Assembly: GCF_021440085.1 (NCBI RefSeq)
Contig: NZ_JAKCPW010000002.1
Location: 310,001 to 374,000, forward strand
Length of the DNA stretch: 64,000 bases
Direction: 5' to 3'
Source of the DNA: Dyadobacter sp. CY261
GTDB taxonomy: Bacteria; Bacteroidota; Bacteroidia; Cytophagales; Spirosomataceae
Made by a program: the position numbers and the translations under genes. The notes below the pieces were generated by a model that saw only the letters and a list, made by a program, of their open reading frames with translations, was not told where the DNA came from and did not search any database. Within the stretch, counting starts at the first letter, position 1; every line of letters starts with the position of its first letter. Shown here in pieces: positions 15,803 through 23,863 of this stretch.

Positions 15803-18376
15803 TCAATAGTTGATTTGAAGGGTGCGGGTGCCGAATGCGGGGAGTTTAATGTTCGAAATCGCTGCTTTCTGATTCGTCTCGGCCCATTTCATGGTTGCTG
15901 TCGCATTGCCTTCGGCCACTTTGCTGTTGTCAATTTTCAGATTAAAGGCCGTCGGTTGCGCGCTGTTGTTCAGGAGTGTTATGTAATAGGTATTTCTAGT
16001 GGTTGATTTTGAAATGATGGGGTCAACGGACGGACTGTCCGCCACGGCAAAACCTTCTTTGATGACCAGATTAGCCTTATCGCCGAAAACGTCTCCCGGT
16101 GCGAAGCCGTAAGTCTGGTGCGGGCCGACTTTGGGTGTCACAAAACCGCGCGGGAACGTAACCTTGCCGTTCGAGCGTAATGCGGCTTCGGAGAGCAGGT
16201 AATCCGTAATCCAGCCGATCTGCCACCAGGCGTGATGCGGATAAGGGCCGGCTCCGCGGTTCATGGCGTTCCAGTAGTAGGAAGCCACGCTGGTTTTGCT
16301 GTCCACGAATGCATCGCGACCAATGGCTGAAGCCCGTGCCATATCGGCGAAAAGCTGCTCGCCGGTGAACTGGTATATGCGGATGAACAAACCCGCATGG
16401 CTTGCTAACTGAATTGGCCCGTGCCGCGTAGCCGAACCGAAAATGCCACCATGCTCGAAGCTGAGGCCAGTTTGGCTGATTTCCCAATCTTCCCGGTTGA
16501 TGCCATTTACGGTTTTGGGCTTATGGTCTGCAATAGGATGTGTATAAATGGATGAGGTGTAGATTTTCGCGCAGGTAACGGCAGCGTCCTGGTATTTTTT
16601 GTTTTGGGTTAAATCAAACAAATCCAGCAATGCCTGTGCCGATTGGCCGGTCGCGAAATCGGGAGCATAACGCGCGTCTCCGCAGACGCCCAAAAAAGCA
16701 CCGGTCTGCACGGCGTTTTGCATAAACCATTCTGCCCCTTTTTCGGCCGCTTTCAGGTATTTTTCATCTTTTAAAATGCGGTAAGCGACAATGAGGCCAT
16801 AAAAAGTAGGTCTTACATCCTGAATATCTTTAAAAGTCTCCTGCTCGGTCTTGCGGTCATAGGCCACGGCAAAGCTGCCATCTTCACGCTGCCAGCTTAG
16901 CAATCTTTCGGCACCAAGGATCAGCCTTTCTTTCAGTTCCGCATTGTCCGGTTCGAAAAGCAGCATGTTGCCCACGTCGAGCATTACATAATAGGTCAAT
17001 GCAATGGGTTCGACGACCTCACCCCATTCTTCTACAAACTTTTTCTTTTTGGCCAAATAATACTGGCCTTCCACGGCGCCTTTGAAGAAACCGGCGTCGG
17101 TTTGCTGCTGTACAAGCTTGAAGTTTTCGGCCGGCGGAAGCACTTTTTGTATTAGTTCGGGATCTTTGGTAGCATTTGCCAGCATCCACATCGCGCCATA
17201 ATCAGAGTTTTTCATCGCGTCCTTATCAGATCCAACTACCCCGCCGAGGTAAGACTGCGCGCCGATCTGTTTGCCTTTGAACTCTTCGATATTCCATAGG
17301 GAAGTCTTCGGATCTATAAGGTAATGGTGCATTTTCTCGATACGGTCGGTCAATGCCTGTTTGCTCTGGCGGAGGGCCAGCGTTTCGCGGAATTTGTAAA
17401 TGTCGATGGCAGCATGCTTGGTGGCCTGAAACCAGTCGCCTGCGATGAGGCTGTACCGGAAAGTGTAGGAAATCGATTCCCCCGCGTTCATTTCCGACTT
17501 TTCTTCTCCTAAAACCGGGTAATATATGGTAGGCGAAAGTTGCGCCTTTCTGTTCCTATGCGAAAGCCCGAGGTGCCAGTCGATCTGCGCGATCTGGTCT
17601 TTCACCCAAGGATCCCGGGCCAGGCCCGGCTCGGGAATGACCGATAATGTAATGCCATCCTTGCTACTCACAAGCGGGCTCAATGTGGACGCGCAACGCT
17701 CGCGGTATACCACCGGGCGATCGGGAATGCCATGCCCATAGGCATAGGCCAGCGCAAAGTTCTTTTGTACAAAATTCCCCTGAAAGTACCCCGGCACCGA
17801 CACCCAACTCATTTGTTCCATTGGCAATGTGGCCAAAGTGGGCGTGGCGAGCGAGAAAAAGCCCTTTTTCTTGGCATTCAAAGTCAGCGTTACCATTATG
17901 TCATTCGGAAAACGCGGATCAAACTGCCAGTGCGCGGTAACGGTTGCGACATCGGTTTCGGATTTGAATTCCAGTCCGTTATCTTTTGCCGCGCCGGTTT
18001 GCGGAAAAAAGTGGAATGCCTGTCCGGCCGTGTTCAATGCGACACCCGTGGTGCTTTCCTTCCACTGTGTTTGCTGGTAATGATAGGCATCTTCGGGGAA
18101 CTTGCCACCGGTGATTTTTTCGAAGGTTTCGGCCGCTTCGGTCGAAGGTTTGGTTTCGGAATACAGTAATGTGTACTCTCCGGACGGCGCCATTGCCATT
18201 GCCCATTCCCCATTTTTCTTTACCGAAACCTCCTCGATTTTAAATGCGCCGTCGGTTTCGCGCCATTGCACGCGGATCGCATTGTTGGTCAATGCTTTCA
18301 CGGAGGTTCGCTGGGCAAAAACAAACGTCGCCTGAACGCTGAGTAAAATAGATAGTAACAGGGTTATTCGCTTCAT
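15803..18376 (-). CDS. Exported six-hairpin glycosidase-like protein
   Basis: An 857-residue protein with a signal peptide (MKRITLLLSILLSVQATFVFAQ). Residues from about 20 to 330 look like an N-terminal beta-sandwich. From about 340 to 760 there are repeated helical hairpins (for example YYVMLDVGNMLLFEPDNAEL and ATGQSAQALLDLFDLTQNKKY) like the (alpha/alpha)6 barrels of several glycoside hydrolases and lyases, and a short beta tail follows. I do not recognise a specific CAZy family or assign catalytic residues. Its gene overlaps apbE by 4 bp, showing tight translational coupling. A role in glycan breakdown is inferred from fold and locus. Confidence 0.65.
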   Translation of the reverse strand: MKRITLLLSILLSVQATFVFAQRTSVKALTNNAIRVQWRETDGAFKIEEVSVKKNGEWAMAMAPSGEYTLLYSETKPSTEAAETFEKITGGKFPEDAYHYQQTQWKESTTGVALNTAGQAFHFFPQTGAAKDNGLEFKSETDVATVTAHWQFDPRFPNDIMVTLTLNAKKKGFFSLATPTLATLPMEQMSWVSVPGYFQGNFVQKNFALAYAYGHGIPDRPVVYRERCASTLSPLVSSKDGITLSVIPEPGLARDPWVKDQIAQIDWHLGLSHRNRKAQLSPTIYYPVLGEEKSEMNAGESISYTFRYSLIAGDWFQATKHAAIDIYKFRETLALRQSKQALTDRIEKMHHYLIDPKTSLWNIEEFKGKQIGAQSYLGGVVGSDKDAMKNSDYGAMWMLANATKDPELIQKVLPPAENFKLVQQQTDAGFFKGAVEGQYYLAKKKKFVEEWGEVVEPIALTYYVMLDVGNMLLFEPDNAELKERLILGAERLLSWQREDGSFAVAYDRKTEQETFKDIQDVRPTFYGLIVAYRILKDEKYLKAAEKGAEWFMQNAVQTGAFLGVCGDARYAPDFATGQSAQALLDLFDLTQNKKYQDAAVTCAKIYTSSIYTHPIADHKPKTVNGINREDWEISQTGLSFEHGGIFGSATRHGPIQLASHAGLFIRIYQFTGEQLFADMARASAIGRDAFVDSKTSVASYYWNAMNRGAGPYPHHAWWQIGWITDYLLSEAALRSNGKVTFPRGFVTPKVGPHQTYGFAPGDVFGDKANLVIKEGFAVADSPSVDPIISKSTTRNTYYITLLNNSAQPTAFNLKIDNSKVAEGNATATMKWAETNQKAAISNIKLPAFGTRTLQINY

Positions 18377-19392
18377 TTTTCCTGGATTAGGTCTTTGATA
18401 CCGTCTGTCATAAAAGAGGTTAGTTCGCCTTCCTCATTGGTGTAAAGCATGTATACGTCGATATCTTTCCGGTTTTTCAAAAAGGTTTTGGTCGTTTCGA
18501 GGCCCATTACGAAGAATGCCGTGTCGTAGCCGTCGGCAGTGATCGCGTCTTTGGCAAACACCGTGACACTCAGCAGCGGCGTCTGTTCCATGGATCCGGT
18601 ACGCGGGTCGATGATGTGGTTATAGGTAATGCCGTTTCGGGTAATGTGGTTGCGATAGTTGCCCGCCGTGGTCATGGCGCGGTCGGTCAGCTTTACTCTG
18701 CTAGCCAATGTGCCCGGTTTTAGCGGGTTTTCAATGCCGGTAACCCAGAATACACCGTCGTTCTTCTTGCCCGAACAAAATACTTCCCCACCAATCTCGA
18801 CCATAAAGCGATTGATGTTTTTGGCTTTCAGAAATGAACCAACCAAATCCACCGAGTACCCTTGTGCAATGCCGTTGAAATCCAGCTTTACACCCGGCCG
18901 GCCGGTTACCTGCTTCTTGTCAAACTGAATTTGCCTGAACCCGACCCATTGCAGTAAGGAATCCACATCTACTTGCTCGGGATCAACATGGGTTTTAGCC
19001 CCGAAACCATAAGCTTCCGCCAACGGCATAATAGTAGGGTCAAATGCACCATGGGTCGCTTCATGAATTTCTTTTGATTTGCGCAAAACCTCATAAAACC
19101 ACGGCGACCGGAATAAGTGCGTTGAATGGCTGTTAAATGCAGATAGCTCCGAATCGGGCCGGTACAGCGACAGGCATTTATCAAAATCGGTGAGAAGGGA
19201 GTCGATGGAATGCTTGAAGTTGCGGTTTTGCGGGTCGAAATAGCGGAGATGATAAGTAGTGCCCTGCGCCTCGCCGTCAATGGCGATCATGGGCGCATCT
19301 GCTCCCGACGCTGCCATTGAGACCAACGGCAGCGAGACCAACGGCAGCGTCATCGGGAAGAGGAAGGATATTACTCCGGCAATGCTTATCAT
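18373..19392 (-). CDS. apbE: FAD:protein FMN transferase
   Basis: A 339-residue exported ApbE-family protein. ApbE attaches FMN covalently to a Thr/Ser in a DxxxGAT-like motif of target proteins outside the cytoplasm. Family motifs are present: GEAQGTTYHLRY, a SLYRPDSELSAFN segment, VKLDFNGIAQGYSVD, YNHIIDPRTG and the metal-binding AKDAITADGYDTAFF. The N-terminus is a hydrophobic export signal. I chose the ATG at 19390-19392 over a TTG four codons upstream. The gene is coupled by 4 bp to the six-hairpin gene and lies 18 bp after an exported FAD oxidoreductase; a candidate acceptor is encoded at 21366-22304. Confidence 0.92.
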   Translation of the reverse strand: MISIAGVISFLFPMTLPLVSLPLVSMAASGADAPMIAIDGEAQGTTYHLRYFDPQNRNFKHSIDSLLTDFDKCLSLYRPDSELSAFNSHSTHLFRSPWFYEVLRKSKEIHEATHGAFDPTIMPLAEAYGFGAKTHVDPEQVDVDSLLQWVGFRQIQFDKKQVTGRPGVKLDFNGIAQGYSVDLVGSFLKAKNINRFMVEIGGEVFCSGKKNDGVFWVTGIENPLKPGTLASRVKLTDRAMTTAGNYRNHITRNGITYNHIIDPRTGSMEQTPLLSVTVFAKDAITADGYDTAFFVMGLETTKTFLKNRKDIDVYMLYTNEEGELTSFMTDGIKDLIQEK

Positions 19393-19410
19393 TTTATTAT
19401 TCAAAATAAA

Positions 19411-21369
19411 TTAGGGTTGAGGGGCCAGCGTTTCGCCTTTTAAAATGCCTGTCAGTTCAGGCAAATGATCTTTGTAAACTCCGCGCGGCGAGGTTTTGTA
19501 CTTCGTAGCCAGATAGGACGCGAAACCAACAACTTCGCCCATCATCCCACATGTGCGCATTACCCGTGTGCTTCCAAACGCAACGTGCGTAGTACTGATA
19601 TTCCGGCCGGCCATGAACAGGTTCTGGATGTTTTTGGAATAAAGGCATCGGTACGGGATCGTGTAGGGAGCTACTTTAATATGCTTGGTTCCCGCGAAAA
19701 ACTCCTGTCCTTCGAAGTACTGGCTGTTTTTGGCATCCGGGAAATGCAGGTCGATGGTCCAGGTAGCGGTAACCGAGCCATCAGGGTAAAATTTGCCTTC
19801 CTGAATGTCCATCTGGTTCAAAACATAATCGCCGATAATCCTGCGTGACTCGCGCTTGCCGCCGATGTAGGCTACCCAGGCCAGTTCTTTTTTGCCGTAT
19901 TTGGCAGGTTTGTTCTTTTTCAGGTAAGACCAGTTTCCGTAAATGGCCCGGAGGTTATGGTCGCGGATCTTTTCGGCCTCGGTAATGGTGTTGAAATTGC
20001 CAAAGCCGGTTTCCCATTGCCAGTCAGATTTGGGTTCGTCGATGTGGTATTCATCCGAAAACTGCATGGCCCACGGCGTTTCGGGGAATGACGAAACAGT
20101 GTCACGGTCAGCGGAAGCCCACAGGTTGGAAGTACCCAATGTAAAATCATCAGCTTTTTCCGCCGCCAGCGACTCGCCCGTTTCGGCCTTGCTTTCACGT
20201 CCCATTTTAAATTCGGCACCTGCCAGGAAGCCAACGGTACCGTCGCCGGTGCAATCGGAAAAGAACGAGCCCGAAAAGCGCCGTTCCTGGTTGGTGGCAA
20301 TGTCGCGACCTACTACTGCGGTGATGATGTCATTCTCTTTTTCAACTTTAAAAACGTGGGTGTTGAGGAACAGGGAAATGTTTTTTTCTGCTTTCACGAT
20401 GGAGATCTTGCGGGCATCGCCATATTCTTTGGCGTCGGGGTTGCCATTGCCCGGGTCGCCGTTATCCATTTCCCGCACGATCCGGCCCAGTTTAGGATAA
20501 TGGTTTTTATCCACATCACCCATCAAATGCACACGTACTTCGGAGCTGTTGTTGCCGCCTAGCACCGGCCGGTCCTGGATCAGCGCCACGGTAAGGCCCA
20601 TCCGCGCCGCTGAAATGGCCGCGCACGTGCCAGCCACACCGCCGCCTACCACCACAAGGTCGTAGCGACCTGCATCCTGAGGCTTTTCGGTGAGGTTTAG
20701 CAATTTCCGACGGAATGCGGTCAATGCTTCCAGGTCGTTGGGCGGGGTGAATTTGAGGTCGTCGGTAAAAAGCAATGCATCGCAGCGGCCATTGAAGCCG
20801 GTGAGGTCTTTCAAAGCGAGTTTGGCGTCTGAATTTTTAATGTCGATGACACCGCCGTCGTACCATTTCCAGGCGTCCGAGCCGCTCTCACCGAATGTTT
20901 GCCCGACAGGCTTTCCATCCAAAAGCACATTGAACTTACCCGGCCCTTTCGGAAACGGCGCCCAGTCTTTGGTACGCACCCAAAGGTGATATTTGCCGAT
21001 TTTAGGGAATTTGACGGTGGTAGTAGCATCTTTTACCGGCCGTCCCATGCCGTGCGCCATCAGATAGGAGGAGTTCATGACCACAAACGACTGCTGGTCG
21101 ATCACCCAGCCGCCTTTGTCCTCAAAAGACTCTGTTTCGACAAAAACATGATTTTGTCCGAAAACCGGAAACATCAAAAACACAAATAAGAAAATCCCCA
21201 ACAATTTTCCAGTATCCCGGGGTTGAAACCCGGGGCAAGGGGATTTTTTGGCCTTCGGTGCCCAGGGCTGAAGACCTGTGGCAGGGAATCTTATTGCCCG
21301 GGTCTTTAGTCCGGGGTAGAAAAATCTTATTGCCCCGGGTTTTAATCCGGGGATATGGGAGTTGTTCAT
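19411..21369 (-). CDS. Exported FAD-dependent oxidoreductase with N-terminal beta domain
   Basis: A 652-residue FAD_oxidored-type enzyme. A hydrophobic export segment (LLGIFLFVFLMFPVFGQ) lies at about 54-70. A beta-sandwich of about 140 residues follows, then the FAD motif VVVGGGVAGTCAAISAARMG, DRPVLGGNNSSEVR and a C-terminal FMAGRNISTTHVAFGSTRVM. The first 50 residues are translated hairpin repeats and look foreign. The ATG at 21367-21369 overlaps the stop of the preceding gene by 4 bp, so it may be the original start with the repeat inserted after it. Otherwise translation may begin at a TTG just before the export signal. Substrate is unknown; it presumably acts in the periplasm on sugars or glycan fragments. 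Confidence 0.8.
   Translation of the reverse strand: MNNSHIPGLKPGAIRFFYPGLKTRAIRFPATGLQPWAPKAKKSPCPGFQPRDTGKLLGIFLFVFLMFPVFGQNHVFVETESFEDKGGWVIDQQSFVVMNSSYLMAHGMGRPVKDATTTVKFPKIGKYHLWVRTKDWAPFPKGPGKFNVLLDGKPVGQTFGESGSDAWKWYDGGVIDIKNSDAKLALKDLTGFNGRCDALLFTDDLKFTPPNDLEALTAFRRKLLNLTEKPQDAGRYDLVVVGGGVAGTCAAISAARMGLTVALIQDRPVLGGNNSSEVRVHLMGDVDKNHYPKLGRIVREMDNGDPGNGNPDAKEYGDARKISIVKAEKNISLFLNTHVFKVEKENDIITAVVGRDIATNQERRFSGSFFSDCTGDGTVGFLAGAEFKMGRESKAETGESLAAEKADDFTLGTSNLWASADRDTVSSFPETPWAMQFSDEYHIDEPKSDWQWETGFGNFNTITEAEKIRDHNLRAIYGNWSYLKKNKPAKYGKKELAWVAYIGGKRESRRIIGDYVLNQMDIQEGKFYPDGSVTATWTIDLHFPDAKNSQYFEGQEFFAGTKHIKVAPYTIPYRCLYSKNIQNLFMAGRNISTTHVAFGSTRVMRTCGMMGEVVGFASYLATKYKTSPRGVYKDHLPELTGILKGETLAPQP
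21216..21352. repeat. Array of four CCCGGG-type hairpin repeats
   Basis: Four small hairpins with GC arms and an AT-rich loop lie at 21216-21235, 21261-21281, 21297-21316 and 21333-21352. The last three are spaced exactly 36 bp apart, and AATCTTATTGCCC recurs in the spacers. They are REP-like extragenic palindromes, but here they lie within an open reading frame and encode GLKPGAIRF-like repeats at the N-terminus of the oxidoreductase. Confidence 0.85.
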
Positions 21370-22304
21370 TGTTTTTGTAGGATGTTTTGGATTAATAGAG
21401 TTTGTTCTTCATTGGCATTGGCCAGGCTGGCTTGCAGGTTTGTGGCCAGGGGTTTTGAGAGGGGGATATTGTTCAGTTTTTTCAGGATCGCTATTTGCAT
21501 GCTGTAACCTGTTTGCTGATAGGCATCCCAAAGCCGTTTCTGCCGTTCTTCGGTTTTGAAAAAATCATCACCTACCTGTTGCAGGGCATATTTGGCGATG
21601 AAAAGGTTTTTTCCGGCCATGATAGCTTGCAAATCTGTTTCAAATGGCTTTTTGACCCGGCCTTCCTTGTCCATCACTTTCGCCATCGCCCAGTATTGGT
21701 AATGGTGGTTTTTACTTCCCATAAACCGGTGCAGCAGCGCTTCATTCGAATATGTTTCAATGATCTTCCGCATTTCCGGCACTGCCTTGCCATAGGCGAT
21801 CTGCCATAGCGTGTAACAAGTGTAAACCGCGCCATCAATGACCTGGTTTTTGATCGTTTTCAGAGTGGCACCGGCCTTCGCATCTACGGAGTCGGCGAGC
21901 TTGTCGGTGCCTTTGGTGATCAGGTCTTCCATTTTGAGGTCTGCGAAAATAGAATTGGGCTGCGCGAGAATATCCTGCAACTTCTGGTAATCAGCCTCTT
22001 TGAATTCGTCGTGATCTACCTTCGTGAGGACTTTGCCTTCGGGGAGGTCGTAACGTTCGTAATTGCCCAGCAAATCCCAGTAGAAGTTAATATACACCGG
22101 TTTGCATTCATTGGTGTAGCAAACCGGCGTGAAGATGTTCCTGAAAAAATACTGTGGCTGTCCTTTTTCGTCGAGGGCCAATTTCAGGGTGTAGGTCAAC
22201 GTGTCGTTTTCGGTGACCGTAAATTCCCTGATCCGCTCCTTCGGCTTGGCGGCAGAAGGAGCGGTGTTGAGCATTGTCAGGAAGATTAATACATGGAGTA
22301 ACAC
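21366..22304 (-). CDS. Exported protein with FMN-binding-like motif; candidate ApbE substrate
   Basis: A 312-residue protein with an export signal (MLLHVLIFLTMLNTAPSAA). I do not recognise a named family. Residues 140-165 read VDAKAGATLKTIKNQVIDGA and then VYTCY, resembling the end of the FMN_bind domain, where ApbE attaches FMN to the Thr of D-x-x-S/T/A-G-A-T. Here the candidate is T147 in D141-A-K-A-G-A-T147. The upstream segment has a CYTNEC pair (C62, C67), and the C-terminal part looks like helical repeats. The start is GTG at 22302-22304, 24 bp after susD. The stop overlaps the oxidoreductase start. Flavin binding is a hypothesis. Confidence 0.62.
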   Translation of the reverse strand: MLLHVLIFLTMLNTAPSAAKPKERIREFTVTENDTLTYTLKLALDEKGQPQYFFRNIFTPVCYTNECKPVYINFYWDLLGNYERYDLPEGKVLTKVDHDEFKEADYQKLQDILAQPNSIFADLKMEDLITKGTDKLADSVDAKAGATLKTIKNQVIDGAVYTCYTLWQIAYGKAVPEMRKIIETYSNEALLHRFMGSKNHHYQYWAMAKVMDKEGRVKKPFETDLQAIMAGKNLFIAKYALQQVGDDFFKTEERQKRLWDAYQQTGYSMQIAILKKLNNIPLSKPLATNLQASLANANEEQTLLIQNILQKQ

Positions 22305-22328
22305 AGCTGATCGATCAAACGTGAATGC

Positions 22329-23822
22329 CTATTTCCAATCAGGATTCTGTTCCAACTTCGCATTCGCATTGATCTCGTCCAGCGGGATCGGGAAATACTT
22401 GTTTTTGGCTGTTACATTCCGTGTAGGGTACACATCATTGACCGCCTTCGGGATCACCGTCAGGAATTTTCCGGTGCGGGTGAGGTCATACCAGCGGTCG
22501 CCTTCGGCGAAGAATTCCCAGGCACGTTCCTGCAAAACCGCCTCAATGAATGCATCTTTGGTCAGGCCGGTTTTCAGATCGGTCAACCCGGCGCGCTTCC
22601 GGATGGGATTGACAAAATCATAAGCGGCAGCAGTAGCGCCATTCAAGCGTGCTTCCGCTTCGGCAGCGATCAGGTACACATCGGGCAGACGGAAAATCGG
22701 TATGTTCGGGATCAAGCTCACCGTTGAAACCGGGTCCTGGTATTTTTTGATTAGCACACCTTTGGTCGTAATGGGCGTAATGCTTTTTTGAGGAACTACC
22801 TTGCCGCTTTTGTCGATGTAGGTTGTATCCAGCAGCAAACGACGTTTGTCGGAAGGATCGAACGAATCGAAGAATGCCTGGTATGCGAACATAGAACCGT
22901 AAGAAGTGCGCGCATATTCGGGACCGGCACTTCCCGGAGGGCCACAGAGGCCGGTAAGCTGGTGGCCAAGGCCTGGCGACACCGGGTCAGCTTCATATGC
23001 CCACATATTTTCCAGTCGGGCTGCATCTTCCTGGTCATATTTGTACACATTCCGCACATCCGGCAAGAGCGAGTATTTACCTGAATTAATCACGATCTTA
23101 GCCTGTTCAAGTGCTTTGGCCCAGTCTTCGTTGTACAGTGCAGCTTTGGCATACAATGCATTCACCACTTCCTTTGCCACGCGGCCTTTTTCGACATTGG
23201 GGTAGGACACCAGTCCGGCACTTAAAGCCTGATCAAGATCGGCGTAGATCTGTTTGTAAACATCTGCTTTGGGGCTTTTCGGGGTTACCGCTTCAAGCTC
23301 GGTATAGCTTGGTGAAATTTTAACCGGAACATCGCCAAAATTTTTGCTTAAAAACCAATGATAGAACGCACGCAGGAAGTAGGCCTCGCCGAGGATCTGC
23401 TTCCTGCGGGTTTCATCCATGTTGGCGCCCGGCACTTTGGCGATCACCCAGTTGGCTTTTTCGATACCGGCATAGCAGGATTGCCAGATCTGCTGAGGCG
23501 ATTCGTTGAGCCGGGAGTTACTTTTCTGTGTCGTGTAATTGGGATCGTAGGTGAACTGCGTCAGTGTGTTACGGCCCACCACCCCGCGAGGGTAAGTTTG
23601 GTCGTCACTGAAATCAGCTACCAGTGTTAATGCCGGCCCCCCTCCAAGACTGCCCAAAGCACCATATGTAGATACCAGCGCTTTTTCGGCGTCTGCGGCA
23701 GTTTTGAAAAACTCTTCGGTGTAAATAGACGAATAGATCGTTTCGTCGAGCTGGCAGGAAGCCGCGATCAGCGCCGTGCCGGCCATGCCCAGGTATTTGG
23801 ATATTTTCAATAGCTTTTTCAT
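22329..23822 (-). CDS. SusD/RagB family outer-membrane lipoprotein
   Basis: A 497-residue SusD-like glycan-binding lipoprotein. The N-terminal signal ends in the lipobox AASC. It is followed by the typical LDETIYSSIYTEEFFKTAADAEKAL start, TPR-like helices (LGEAYFLRAFYHWFLSKNFGDVP) and a C-terminal RAWEFFAEGDRWYDLTRTGKF block seen in most SusD proteins. It caps the TonB-dependent SusC transporter encoded 41 bp upstream and captures the oligosaccharide at the cell surface. The ligand cannot be inferred. Confidence 0.95.
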   Translation of the reverse strand: MKKLLKISKYLGMAGTALIAASCQLDETIYSSIYTEEFFKTAADAEKALVSTYGALGSLGGGPALTLVADFSDDQTYPRGVVGRNTLTQFTYDPNYTTQKSNSRLNESPQQIWQSCYAGIEKANWVIAKVPGANMDETRRKQILGEAYFLRAFYHWFLSKNFGDVPVKISPSYTELEAVTPKSPKADVYKQIYADLDQALSAGLVSYPNVEKGRVAKEVVNALYAKAALYNEDWAKALEQAKIVINSGKYSLLPDVRNVYKYDQEDAARLENMWAYEADPVSPGLGHQLTGLCGPPGSAGPEYARTSYGSMFAYQAFFDSFDPSDKRRLLLDTTYIDKSGKVVPQKSITPITTKGVLIKKYQDPVSTVSLIPNIPIFRLPDVYLIAAEAEARLNGATAAAYDFVNPIRKRAGLTDLKTGLTKDAFIEAVLQERAWEFFAEGDRWYDLTRTGKFLTVIPKAVNDVYPTRNVTAKNKYFPIPLDEINANAKLEQNPDWK

Positions 23823-23863
23823 ATCATTTTTTAGCCCTATTTCGGCAAGAGGATCAGGAATAG

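Noticed and set aside
21216..21352. Possible CRISPR-like array with 36-bp period
   Set aside because: The hairpins diverge, the spacers are conserved rather than unique, and no cas genes are near; REP-like repeats explain it better.
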